In this document: positions 38,111-47,076 of the stretch, one piece after another
How positions within the stretch are numbered: position 1 is the first letter of the stretch
Layout of the letters: each line of letters starts with the position of its first letter
Assembly: GCF_020532625.1 (NCBI RefSeq)
Contig: NZ_JAJAUY010000022.1
Span: forward strand, 1 to 59,490
DNA length: 59,490 bases
DNA from: Streptomyces antimicrobicus
GTDB lineage: Bacteria; Actinomycetota; Actinomycetes; Streptomycetales; Streptomycetaceae
Direction: 5' to 3'
Notes under the pieces: model-generated
Told to the model about the DNA's origin: nothing
What the model saw: only the letters and a program-made list of their open reading frames with translations
The model's database searches: none
Made by a program: the position numbers and the translations under genes

Positions 38111-38890
38111 ATGCGTATCGCCACGTTCAACGTCAACTCCATCACCGCCCGGCTGCCCCGCCTGCTGACCTGGCTGGAGACCTCCGGCACGGACGTCCTG
38201 TGCGTGCAGGAGACCAAGTGCACCGCCGAGCAGTTCCCCTACGACGCCCTGCGCGAGCTGGGCTACGAGGCCGCGGTCAACGCCACCGGCCGCTGGAACG
38301 GCGTGGCGGTGCTGTCCCGGGTGGGTCTGGAGGACGTCGTCACCGGCCTGCCCGGCGGGCCCGACTACGAGGGCGTGCAGGAGCCCCGGGCGATCTCCGC
38401 GACCTGCGGCGGCGTGCGCCTGTGGTCGGTCTACGTGCCCAACGGCCGCGAGGTCGAGCACGACCACTACGGCTACAAGCTGGACTGGTTCAAGGCGCTG
38501 ACCGCCGCCGTCGCCGAGGACGCGGCCGGCGAGCGCCCGTTCGCGGTGCTCGGCGACTACAACGTGGCGCCCACCGACGAGGACGTCTTCGACCCGGCCG
38601 TCTTCGCGGGCCTGACGCACGTCACCCCGGCCGAGCGGGCCGCCCTGGAGGCGCTGCGCGCCGCGGGTCTCCAGGACGTCGTGCCCCGCCCGCTGAAGTA
38701 CGACCGCCCGTACACGTACTGGGACTACCGCCAGCTCGCCTTCCCCAAGAACCGCGGCATGCGCATCGACCTGGTGTACGGCAACCAGGCGTTCGCCGCC
38801 GCCGTCAAGGACGCCTACGTGGACCGCGAGGAGCGCAAGGGCAAGGGGGCCTCGGACCACGCGCCGGTCGTTGTCGATCTGGACGTGTGA
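38111..38890 (+). CDS. xthA: exodeoxyribonuclease III
   Basis: 259 residues from ATG 38111. AP endonuclease/3'-5' exonuclease for base-excision repair. Start MRIATFNVNSITARL, then VQETKCTAEQFP (catalytic Glu), GDYNVAPTDEDVFDP and a C-terminal GASDHAPVVVDL (catalytic Asp-His) are the EEP-fold motifs. TAGGTT ends seven bases before the ATG, so the mRNA is probably leaderless, though the intervening GGAGGG could serve as a weak site. Confidence 0.95.
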   Translation: MRIATFNVNSITARLPRLLTWLETSGTDVLCVQETKCTAEQFPYDALRELGYEAAVNATGRWNGVAVLSRVGLEDVVTGLPGGPDYEGVQEPRAISATCGGVRLWSVYVPNGREVEHDHYGYKLDWFKALTAAVAEDAAGERPFAVLGDYNVAPTDEDVFDPAVFAGLTHVTPAERAALEALRAAGLQDVVPRPLKYDRPYTYWDYRQLAFPKNRGMRIDLVYGNQAFAAAVKDAYVDREERKGKGASDHAPVVVDLDV

Positions 38891-38906
38891 TGCCACGCTG
38901 GACGGT

Positions 38907-39347
38907 ATGAACATCCCCTTCCTGGACAACTGGCTCCACCGGCACGAGACAGGACAGGGCGCGGCGCTGGCCGCCGCGCTCGCGGAGGATCCCGAGGGCG
39001 TGGTGGAGATGTTCTCGGAGTGCGAGATGCTGCGGGTCCACGCCCGTACGGCCGGGCTGGAACTGGACGAGACGCCCGCCTCGTTGGAGGCCCTGGACCA
39101 GCTGATGCCCCGCTGGCGGCGGGACCCGGAGGCGGCGCCCTGGCTCGGCAACGACGCCGGTTTCTACCTGGGCACGGTGATCGTCCGGACCGTGCCGGGC
39201 GCCCGCTGGCAGGTCTGGCCGAACGGCCAGCCCGTGATCGCCCTGGCGTCGGGCCGCGAGCTGAACGTGGTGGAGTCGGGGGTGTCCTGGGCCATGACCG
39301 GGTCCCCCGAGCTCTCCCAGGCCTATGCCGAGGCGTCCGAGGCCTGA
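38907..39347 (+). CDS. DUF6278-type hypothetical protein
   Basis: 146 residues from ATG 38907 (MNIPFLDNWLHRHETGQGAA). Acidic, no signal peptide. A WLGNDAGFYLGTVIVRTVPG segment and a C-terminal half with alternating strands resemble a conserved actinomycete family without known function. It begins 16 bp after xthA and is likely cotranscribed. Confidence 0.75.
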   Translation: MNIPFLDNWLHRHETGQGAALAAALAEDPEGVVEMFSECEMLRVHARTAGLELDETPASLEALDQLMPRWRRDPEAAPWLGNDAGFYLGTVIVRTVPGARWQVWPNGQPVIALASGRELNVVESGVSWAMTGSPELSQAYAEASEA

Positions 39348-39370
39348 TCTTCTTTATGCCCCTTTTAGGC

Positions 39371-39422
39371 GTGTCGAGGTGAAGTGCCCTCCCAGGCTGG
39401 ATAGTTTGCGCTGACTCGACAC
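39371..39422 (+). promoter_or_regulatory. inverted repeat before the glutamate-type ABC operon
   Basis: GTGTCGAG (39371-39378) and CTCGACAC (39415-39422) form an 8-bp perfect inverted repeat with a 36-bp gap. It ends 21 bp before the ATPase start and flanks a TTGCGC that may be the -35. Confidence 0.45.
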
Positions 39423-39443
39423 GAGCTACAAGTGGGGCAGCGT

Positions 39444-40187
<744 letters not shown>

Positions 40188-40200
40188 GGGGCGCCGCGCC

Positions 40201-41136
40201 ATGCACCACGCCCGCGGTCTCCGCCGCCGCCTCGCCCTCCTCCTGGCCGTCCTGGTCGTCCTGCTCGGCCCCGCCGCCACCGGGTGCGGCCGGGAGGGCA
40301 GCCCGCCGGTCAAGGGCCCCCAGCCCGAGGACCTCCCCGACTACCACGTCGCGACCGGCTTCCAGCTGCCCGACTCCCGCACCTGGGAGCGGGCCAGGAA
40401 GCGGGGACGGCTGGTCATCGGCGTCAAGGAGGACCAGCCCTACCTCGGCGAGAAGGACCCGGCCAGCGGCCGGTACTCCGGATTCGACATCGAGATCGCC
40501 AAGATGCTGGCGGCCTCGCTCGGCTTCGACCCGGACCGCCAGATCGAGTTCCGCACCGTCGCCTCCGCCAACCGCGAAACCGCCCTGCAGAACGGCCAGA
40601 TCGACTACTACGTCGGCACCTACACCATCAACGACAACCGCAAGAAGCAGGTCGGCTTCGCCGGGCCCTACTACCTGGCCGGCCAGTCCCTGCTGGTGCG
40701 CAAGGACGAGAAGGACATCCACGGGCCCGGCGACCTCAAGGGCAAGAAGGTCTGCTCGGCCGCGGGCTCCACCCCCCTGCAGCGGATGCAGAAGGAGCAC
40801 CCCGAGGCGGTGCTCGTCTCCTACGACACCTACAGCGTGTGCGTCGACAACCTGCTCACCTACCAGGTGGACGCCGTCACCACCGACGACACCATCCTCC
40901 TCGGCTACGCCGCCAAGGTGCCCGACGAGCTCAAGGTCGTCGGCAAGCCCTTCTCCACCGAGCCGTACGGCATCGGCGTACCGCGCGGCGACACCGCGCT
41001 GCGTCTCGCCCTCGACGACGCCCTGGCCGAGCACGAGAAGAACGGCGACTGGAAGAAGGCCTACGACGCAACGCTCGGGCTGTCGGGCAATCCGGCCCCG
41101 AAGCCGCCCGCCATCGACCGCTACCCGGCGAGCTAG
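40201..41136 (+). CDS. glutamate/polar amino acid-binding lipoprotein (GluB-like)
   Basis: 311 residues. Signal LALLLAVLVVLLGPAATGC with lipobox Cys near 29. SBP_bac_3 domain starts near 62 (RGRLVIGVKEDQPYLGEKD) with the ligand-binding GFDIEIAKMLAASLGF, YVGTYTINDNRKKQV and GIGVPRGDTALR. The NDNR segment is typical of glutamate-binding GluB. 13 bp after the ATPase gene. Confidence 0.93.
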   Translation: MHHARGLRRRLALLLAVLVVLLGPAATGCGREGSPPVKGPQPEDLPDYHVATGFQLPDSRTWERARKRGRLVIGVKEDQPYLGEKDPASGRYSGFDIEIAKMLAASLGFDPDRQIEFRTVASANRETALQNGQIDYYVGTYTINDNRKKQVGFAGPYYLAGQSLLVRKDEKDIHGPGDLKGKKVCSAAGSTPLQRMQKEHPEAVLVSYDTYSVCVDNLLTYQVDAVTTDDTILLGYAAKVPDELKVVGKPFSTEPYGIGVPRGDTALRLALDDALAEHEKNGDWKKAYDATLGLSGNPAPKPPAIDRYPAS

Positions 41137-41151
41137 GGAGACCCGCCCCAC

Positions 41152-41796
41152 ATGGACGTCCTCATCGAGAACTTCTCGCTGTACGCGCAAGGCTTCCTCG
41201 GCACCGTCGAACTGACCGTCTACGCCTCCCTGCTCGCCCTCGTCCTCGGCTTCCTGATGGCCTCCTTCCGGGTCGCGCCCGTCGGCTCCTTCCGGGCCTT
41301 CGGCACGGTCTGGGTGACCGTGCTGCGCAACACCCCGCTGACCCTGCTGTTCTTCGCGGTGCTGCTCGGCCTGCCCCGCTTCGGTCTGGTCCTGCCGTTC
41401 GAGGTCTTCGCCGTCATCGCCCTGGGCTGCTACACCTCCGCCTTCATCTGCGAGGCCCTGCGCTCGGGCATCAACACCGTGCCCAAGGGCCAGGGCGAGG
41501 CGGCCCGGTCGCTGGGGATGTCCTTCACCCAGACCCTCGGCACTGTGGTGCTCCCGCAGGCCTTCCGCTCGGTCATCCCGCCCATCGGCTCGACCCTGAT
41601 CGCGCTCGCCAAGAACTCCGCCATCGCCGGCGCCTTCAGCGTCACCGAGCTGCTGGGGACGTACAAGACCCTCAACGAGCTCGGCTACAGCATCATCTGG
41701 ACCTTCGTCTGGATCGCCGTCGGCTATCTGATCATCACCTTGACCATCAGCGCGCTGTTCAACGTGCTGGAGAAGCGCTACGGAGTCGCCCGGTGA
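41152..41796 (+). CDS. amino acid ABC permease 1 (GluC-like)
   Basis: 214 residues, five helices. HEAR-type BPD_transp_1 motif EALRSGINTVPKGQGEAARSLG near 97, followed by VVLPQAFRSVIPP. Pairs with the second permease as a heterodimer. Overlaps it by GTGA. Confidence 0.94.
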   Translation: MDVLIENFSLYAQGFLGTVELTVYASLLALVLGFLMASFRVAPVGSFRAFGTVWVTVLRNTPLTLLFFAVLLGLPRFGLVLPFEVFAVIALGCYTSAFICEALRSGINTVPKGQGEAARSLGMSFTQTLGTVVLPQAFRSVIPPIGSTLIALAKNSAIAGAFSVTELLGTYKTLNELGYSIIWTFVWIAVGYLIITLTISALFNVLEKRYGVAR

Positions 41797-42674
41797 CCGT
41801 CCACTCCCTGCACGGTGACCTCCAGTCGACCGCCCTCTACGACATCCCCGGCCCCAAGGCCCGGCGCCGGCACTTCCTCTACGGGATCCTCTCGACGGTC
41901 CTGATCGTGGCCCTCGCCGGCTGGATCCTCTACCTGCTGTTCGACACCGGCCAGTTCACCGCCGCCAAGTGGGCCCCGTTCACCTACGAGGGCATCCAGC
42001 GGCTGCTGCTGGAAGGCCTCGGGAACACCCTGAAGGCCTTCGCCTACGCCTCGGTGCTCTCGCTGGCGCTCGGGGCGGTGCTCGCCACCGGCCGGCTGTC
42101 GGCGCACCGGCCGGTGCGCTGGCTGGCCACGCTGTTCGTGGAGTTCTTCCGGGCCATGCCGGTGCTGGTGATGATCTTCTTCATCTTCGTGGCGCTGAAG
42201 GTCCAGCCGCTGCCGGCCCTGGTCGCGGGGCTGACCCTCTACAACGGCTCCGTGCTGGCGGAGGTCTTCCGCTCCGGCATCAACGCCGTGGACCGGGGCC
42301 AGCGCGAGGCCGCGTACGCCCTGGGCATGCGCAAGACCCAGGTGATGACGTTCGTGCTGGCCCCGCAGGCGGTCCGGGCGATGCTGCCGACGATCATCAG
42401 CCAGCTGGTGGTGGCCCTGAAGGACACCTCGCTGGGCTTCCTGATCACCTACGAGGAGTTCCTGCACGCAGGCAAGCTCATCGCCTCGAACCTCGACTAC
42501 GACCTGCCCTTCATCCCGGTGGTCCTGGTGATCTCGCCGATCTACATCGGGTTGTGCATGCTGCTGTCCTGGTTCGCCACCTGGGTGGCGCGCAGGGAGC
42601 GGCGCAGCTTCAAGACCAGGGCGGTGGAGGTCGCCCCCGCGGAACCCGGGACGGTGCTGCCGGGACAGCTGTAG
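41793..42674 (+). CDS. amino acid ABC permease 2 (GluD-like)
   Basis: 293 residues from GTG 41793. A 30-residue cytosolic head, six helices, and EVFRSGINAVDRGQREAAYALG near 152 with VLAPQAVRAMLPT, the ATPase-contact loop. Long C-terminal tail after the last helix (VARRERRSFKTRAVEVAPAE). Last gene of the operon. Confidence 0.94.
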   Translation: MTVHSLHGDLQSTALYDIPGPKARRRHFLYGILSTVLIVALAGWILYLLFDTGQFTAAKWAPFTYEGIQRLLLEGLGNTLKAFAYASVLSLALGAVLATGRLSAHRPVRWLATLFVEFFRAMPVLVMIFFIFVALKVQPLPALVAGLTLYNGSVLAEVFRSGINAVDRGQREAAYALGMRKTQVMTFVLAPQAVRAMLPTIISQLVVALKDTSLGFLITYEEFLHAGKLIASNLDYDLPFIPVVLVISPIYIGLCMLLSWFATWVARRERRSFKTRAVEVAPAEPGTVLPGQL

Positions 42675-42710
42675 CCGCACCGAGCGGCCCCACCCGGCAG
42701 CAGCCGGAGA

Positions 42711-44318
42711 TCACTGCTCGCGCAGCGGCACCGAGACGTACGAGGGATCGGCGCGCGGCGAGGAGAAGGTCAGCTGTGCGCCGGTGGGGTTGTGCTCGAT
42801 GTACAGCGAGTCCACGGTGTCGATCACCAGAGCCAGCCGGTGTCCCGCCGGCACGTCGTACGCCGTGGAGAACAGCTCCAGGTCCACCCCGAAGGCCCGG
42901 CCGGGGGTCTTGCCGTGGAAGGTGTACGGGGCGTTGCTGACCAGCTTGCCGATGCCCAGGGGCCCGACGTCGTAGAGGTAGGCCACGAAGGTGCCGTCGC
43001 CGTGCGTGGGGGTCACGGTGGTGTGGAGCTTCACCGTGCCGCGGATCCGGCGGGCCTCGGCGTAGCGCTCGGACTGCCAGACGGCGGCGAAGGCCCGGGG
43101 CAGCAGGGGGATCGAGGCGGTGGGGGGCGCCTTGACGAACTGGTCGAGGGCGGCGGACAGCAGCAGGATCCCGCCGTTCGCGCCGGAGTCGACGTTCGCC
43201 CAGAGGTGTTCGGAGTCGTTCAGCTCCAGCTTCTCGGTGCCGGCCGCGCCGACCGACTTCCAGTCGGGGTAGCCCTCGTAGCCCTCGGCGGTACGGGACT
43301 TGAGCTGGACGGGCTGCTCGCGGTTGATGCCGTTGTCGACGCCCTTGAGGTGGTGGTCGAACCAGCGGCGGGCGTTGGTCCAGGTGTCGTTGGGCAGTCC
43401 GAACAGGCCGGTGCCCTCGGCGGTGGCGTGGTCGCCCGGGCGGAACTCCAGTCGCTTGGGGCCGGTCAGCCGCTCGTAGAACGCCGCGTACTGGTTCGGC
43501 GGGAAGATGGTGTCGCCCCAGGCGTTGCCGAGCATCACGGCGGCGCCGCCGGCGTTGATCCGGTCCACCTGGGCGGCGGGGGAGCGCAGCCGGCCCCGGG
43601 CGATCATCTCGTCCTCCTGGTCCAGCCGGGAGGCGAGGAAGTCGCGCAGCACCTGCTGGAGTTCGGGTCCGGGGCGGCCGGTCAGGGCGCCGGAGGCGCC
43701 GAGCAGGGCGGCGGCCTGGAGGTGCTGGGTGCGGCCGGAGTAGATCGACTCGATCAGGTCCGCCCAGCCGCTCAGGGCGACCACGGCCTTGATCCGGTGG
43801 TCCTGCCCGGCCGCCTGCAGGCTGATGCCGGCGCCGTAGCTGACCCCGCCGACGCCGATGCGGGCCGGGTCGGCCGGGGTGCGGGCCAGGGCCCAGTCGA
43901 TGACGGCGGAGACGTCGGCGATGTCCGGGGGACCGGCCACCTCGATCTGCCCGCCGGAGAGCCAGAAGCCGCGGGAGGTGTAACTGACCACGACGTAGCC
44001 GGAGTCGGCCAGCTGCTTGGCCTGGGCGGCGTACTCGATCTGCGGCATGGCCCAGCTGGTCGGGAGGACGATCAGCGGGTACGTCCGCCCGGCCCGGTCA
44101 CCGGCCGGGGCCCAGACGTTGCCCTTGAGCGTGATGCCGCCGGAGCCGGGGATGTCGTGGAAGGTGACGCCCGACGACGGCCCGGACTGCTCGGCCTGCT
44201 CCGACTGCCCGGCCTGCACCGGCTGGGGGGTCGCCGCCCGGGCCTGGTGGGGGGCCAGGCCCAGGGTGGCGGCGGTGAGCACGGCCGCCACGGCCGCGGC
44301 GGTGGTGGTGCGGTCCAT
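42711..44318 (-). CDS. secreted alpha/beta hydrolase of the X-Pro dipeptidyl-peptidase (S15/CocE) family
   Basis: 535 residues. Signal peptide MDRTTTAAAVAAVLTAATLG with cleavage after ARA near 29. Catalytic Ser in GVGGVSYGAGIS near 160, Asp in NAWGDTIFPPNQY and His in FRPGDHATAEG complete the triad. The C-terminal 170 residues form the jelly-roll of S15 enzymes (RIRGTVKLHTTVTPTHGDG, then VPAGHRLALVIDT). It may cleave X-Pro dipeptides or acyl esters outside the cell. A GTTAC direct-repeat array lies just upstream. Confidence 0.88.
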   Translation of the reverse strand: MDRTTTAAAVAAVLTAATLGLAPHQARAATPQPVQAGQSEQAEQSGPSSGVTFHDIPGSGGITLKGNVWAPAGDRAGRTYPLIVLPTSWAMPQIEYAAQAKQLADSGYVVVSYTSRGFWLSGGQIEVAGPPDIADVSAVIDWALARTPADPARIGVGGVSYGAGISLQAAGQDHRIKAVVALSGWADLIESIYSGRTQHLQAAALLGASGALTGRPGPELQQVLRDFLASRLDQEDEMIARGRLRSPAAQVDRINAGGAAVMLGNAWGDTIFPPNQYAAFYERLTGPKRLEFRPGDHATAEGTGLFGLPNDTWTNARRWFDHHLKGVDNGINREQPVQLKSRTAEGYEGYPDWKSVGAAGTEKLELNDSEHLWANVDSGANGGILLLSAALDQFVKAPPTASIPLLPRAFAAVWQSERYAEARRIRGTVKLHTTVTPTHGDGTFVAYLYDVGPLGIGKLVSNAPYTFHGKTPGRAFGVDLELFSTAYDVPAGHRLALVIDTVDSLYIEHNPTGAQLTFSSPRADPSYVSVPLREQ

Positions 44319-44344
44319 CGGTCGCTCCTCGTGTGCGCCGGGTC

Positions 44345-44415
44345 GGTAAAGTGACCCGACGGTAACGGGAGGGGCTTACCGCAGGTAACCCATCGGTAAG
44401 TTACGCGGTGGTAAC
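44345..44415 (-). promoter_or_regulatory. GTAAC direct-repeat array before the S15-type hydrolase
   Basis: Hexamers of GGTAAC type at 44345, 44361, 44384, 44395 and 44410, with AGTTAC at 44399. Two pairs have exact 11-bp spacing: GGTAAC-n5-GGTAAG (44384-44400) and AGTTAC-n5-GGTAAC (44399-44415). On the minus strand the latter reads GTTACC-n5-GTAACT, like the pair before the SGNH hydrolase. Such phasing is typical for OmpR-family regulators (MtrA, PhoP). Confidence 0.6.
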
Positions 44416-44432
44416 GATCGTGCGGGCGAGGG

Positions 44433-45680
44433 TCAGCCGGCCTGCGGGGCGCCGTTCAGCGCGCTCTTCGCCTTCCACTGCTCCCAGCTGAGGTTCCACT
44501 CGCCGTAGCCGTTGCCGATGTCCGCCTGGCCCTTGGAGCCTTCGCCGACGACCTCGACGAGGTCGCCGATCTGCGCCTGCGCGAACAGCGCCTCGGCGTC
44601 GGCGTCGCTCATCCCCACGCAGCCCGAACTGCTGTTGACGCGGCCGAATTTGCCGGCGTTCCACGGGGCGGCGTGGATGTACATGCCGGACCAGGTCACG
44701 CGCATCGAGTAGTCGACCATCTTGTCGTAGGAGTCGCCCAGGCCCACCGTCTGCGAGTCCATCCGGATGGTGCCCTCCTTGGTCATCAGCACCATCTTCC
44801 CGGACCAGGAGGCCTTCTTGCCGCCGGGCGTGCCCGCCGAGACCGGGATCGTCCGCACGGTCCTGCCGTCCTCGATCACCGACATCGTCTTGGTGTCCAG
44901 GTTGACCTCCAGACGGCGGTCCTTGCCTATCTTGAACTCGGTGTTGTAGTCCCGCGCGAACAACCCGCTGCCGGAGTCCACCCCGTTGAGGTTCATCTGC
45001 ACCTTCACCTCGGTGCCCGGCTTCCAGTACTCCTTGGGCCGCCAGTCCACCCGGTCGTTGCCGGAGTAGTCCTTGAACCAGCCCCAGGAACCCTCGGTGT
45101 TGTTCGAGGTGGTGACCTTCAGCTGCTTCTCCACCTCGGCCTTGTTCTTCACCGGGTTGTCGAACACCAGCGAGATCGGCTGGGCGATGCCGACCGTGCC
45201 GCCGGTGGCCTTGCCCGGGACGATCGCCACCTTGTTCACCTTGTCCGCGGCCGTCGTACGGAACTGCGCCGACGCGCTCTGGCTGTCGGTGTTCTGCGCC
45301 TCGACCTTGTACTCGGCGCCCGGCGCCGCATTGCGCTCCGAGGTCCACGTGCGGCCGTCGTCGGATATCCTGCCCGGCAGCTCACCGCCCTTGGCGTCGG
45401 TCACCTTCACCAGGGAGAACTTCCCGTCGGCGAGCGTCACCTTCACCGGCTCGCCCGCCTTGACCTGATCGCCCGTGAGGTTCACGGAGATGGCCATGTC
45501 CTTCTTCTTCGCCTCACCGCCCTTGGCGTCGCCACCGCCCGAGCCCCCCGAGCCCCCCGACCCGCCCGAACAGGCGGTCAGCGCGGCGGCCAACAGCGCC
45601 GCCCCGGCCACGGCGGCATGACGGCTGCGCACCTGAAGGGCCCGGCGGCGCGGACGTGCGGTACGGCGTGTGCGGCTCAA
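44433..45680 (-). CDS. lipoprotein L,D-transpeptidase with Ig-like domains
   Basis: 415 residues from a TTG start at 45680. No ATG or GTG in frame has a ribosome-binding site, while the TTG has GGAGGGG six bases upstream. Signal with Arg-rich head, AAVAGAALLAAALTACSGGS; lipobox LTAC, Cys near 36, then a Ser/Gly linker. Two Ig-like domains (about 60-280) precede the YkuD domain with the catalytic HAAPWNAGKFGRVNSSSGCV (His, Ser, Cys). This is the Ldt family making 3-3 peptidoglycan crosslinks. Divergent from femX-murJ, which suits a cell-wall locus. Confidence 0.92.
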   Translation of the reverse strand: MSRTRRTARPRRRALQVRSRHAAVAGAALLAAALTACSGGSGGSGGSGGGDAKGGEAKKKDMAISVNLTGDQVKAGEPVKVTLADGKFSLVKVTDAKGGELPGRISDDGRTWTSERNAAPGAEYKVEAQNTDSQSASAQFRTTAADKVNKVAIVPGKATGGTVGIAQPISLVFDNPVKNKAEVEKQLKVTTSNNTEGSWGWFKDYSGNDRVDWRPKEYWKPGTEVKVQMNLNGVDSGSGLFARDYNTEFKIGKDRRLEVNLDTKTMSVIEDGRTVRTIPVSAGTPGGKKASWSGKMVLMTKEGTIRMDSQTVGLGDSYDKMVDYSMRVTWSGMYIHAAPWNAGKFGRVNSSSGCVGMSDADAEALFAQAQIGDLVEVVGEGSKGQADIGNGYGEWNLSWEQWKAKSALNGAPQAG

Positions 45681-45775
45681 CGAAAACCCCTCCGAAGTAA
45701 TGATCGTTCGCAAAGGAGGATGCGAATGCCCCGACTTTAGGTTGCGCCCGGCACCGAAAAACATGGCGGAAGCCG

Positions 45776-45818
45776 TTGTGACGAGGACCGCAGCGAAACG
45801 GTCATCGTCCGGTCACAA
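45776..45818. promoter_or_regulatory. TTGTGAC/GTCACAA inverted repeat between ldt and femX
   Basis: TTGTGAC at 45776-45782 and GTCACAA at 45812-45818, 7-bp arms with a 29-bp gap, in the 214-bp divergent region. Inner GGAC/GTCC pairs extend the symmetry. Possible shared operator. Confidence 0.35.
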
Positions 45819-45894
45819 TCGCCGCTCGGCTTGGTCATGGTGCGCTGTGAAACTCCCGGTCATCCCCGTCGGACCCACCGGAAGGCACCCCGCC

Positions 45895-47076
45895 GTGTGC
45901 GCATTGCTCGTGAATTCCACCCCGCACGACCAGGACCCGGACGGCAGCCGGCCGGGGGAGCTCACCGTGCGCGCGCTGACCGGTTCCGCCTATCTGGAGT
46001 TCCTCGGCCGGCACCGCAGGGCGAGTTTCCTGCAGTACCCCTCCTGGGGCGGGGTGAAGGACCTCTGGCGCTCGGAAACGGTCGGATGGCACGTGCCCAC
46101 CGGTGAACTCGTCGGCGGCGCCCTCGTTCTCTATCGCCAATTTCCCGGCACCCGCAAATACTTCGCCTACCTTCCCGAAGGCCCCGTCGCCGACTGGTCC
46201 GACCCCGGTCTCGACCGCTGGCTCGACCCCCTGATGCGGCACCTGCGCGCGGCCGGCGCCTTCGCCGTGCGGATCGGCCCCACCCCGGCCTACCGCCGCT
46301 GGGACGCGGCCACCCTCAAGGCCGCCACCGGCCCCGGCCGGCAGCTCTCCGACGTGCTCGCCACCGAGGTGGACCCGCTCGGCGCCGCCCTCGCCGACCG
46401 GCTGCGCACCCGGGGCTGGCAGCGCTGCGGCGGGGAGTCCGACGGCGACGCCCAGCCCCGGCACGTCTTCCGCGTGCCCCTGACCGGCCGCACCCTGGAC
46501 GACCTGTGGTCGGGCCTGAACCAGGAGTGGCGCCGCAACGTCCGCAAGGCCGCGAAGGCGGGCGTGGAGACCTGCCTGGGCACCGCCGACGACCTGCCCG
46601 AGTTCCACCGGCTGCTGGGCATCACCGAGGAGCGCGACGGCTTCCGGCTCGGCCGCTCGCTCGCGTACTACCAGCGGCAGTACGAGGTGCTCAACGCCGA
46701 GCAGCCGGGCCGGATGCGGCTCTACCTCGCCCGCCACCAGGGCGAGATCCTCGCCGCCCACACCATGATCGTGGCCGGCTCCCGGGTCTGGTACCAGACC
46801 GGCGCCTCCGCCGACCACCGGCGCGAGGTACGCCCCAGCAACGCCCTGCAGTGGCGCATGCTCAAGGACGCCCACGCCCTCGGCGCGGACGAGTACGACA
46901 TGCGCGGGGTACCCTCCACACTCGACCCCGCCGCACGCTCCTTCGGACTGCTGCGCTGGAAGCTCGGTACCGGCGGAGAGGTCGTGGAAACGCTCGGCGA
47001 GTGGGAGAAACCGATGGACGGATACGCCAACAGCACCCTCTACAAGGCCTTCCAGGCGTACCTGGCCCGCCGGTGA
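45895..47076 (+). CDS. FemX-like lipid II:glycine (aminoacyl) transferase
   Basis: 393 residues from GTG 45895, with GGAAGG nine bases upstream. FemAB/GNAT-fold pair: first half LTGSAYLEFLGRHRRASFLQ, PSWGGVKDLWRSETVGW and KYFAYLPEGPV; second half WSGLNQEWRRNVRKAAKAGV, HTMIVAGSRVWYQTGAS and YDMRGVPSTLDPAARSFGLL. Adds the first amino acid (Gly in Streptomyces) to the lipid II peptide using aminoacyl-tRNA. Its stop overlaps the start of the lipid II flippase gene, so modification and flipping are translationally coupled. Confidence 0.9.
   Translation: MCALLVNSTPHDQDPDGSRPGELTVRALTGSAYLEFLGRHRRASFLQYPSWGGVKDLWRSETVGWHVPTGELVGGALVLYRQFPGTRKYFAYLPEGPVADWSDPGLDRWLDPLMRHLRAAGAFAVRIGPTPAYRRWDAATLKAATGPGRQLSDVLATEVDPLGAALADRLRTRGWQRCGGESDGDAQPRHVFRVPLTGRTLDDLWSGLNQEWRRNVRKAAKAGVETCLGTADDLPEFHRLLGITEERDGFRLGRSLAYYQRQYEVLNAEQPGRMRLYLARHQGEILAAHTMIVAGSRVWYQTGASADHRREVRPSNALQWRMLKDAHALGADEYDMRGVPSTLDPAARSFGLLRWKLGTGGEVVETLGEWEKPMDGYANSTLYKAFQAYLARR

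Noticed and set aside
45776..45818. TTGTGAC/GTCACAA as a Crp site
   Set aside because: Crp half-sites are six bases apart; here the gap is 29, so it is kept only as a low-confidence inverted repeat.
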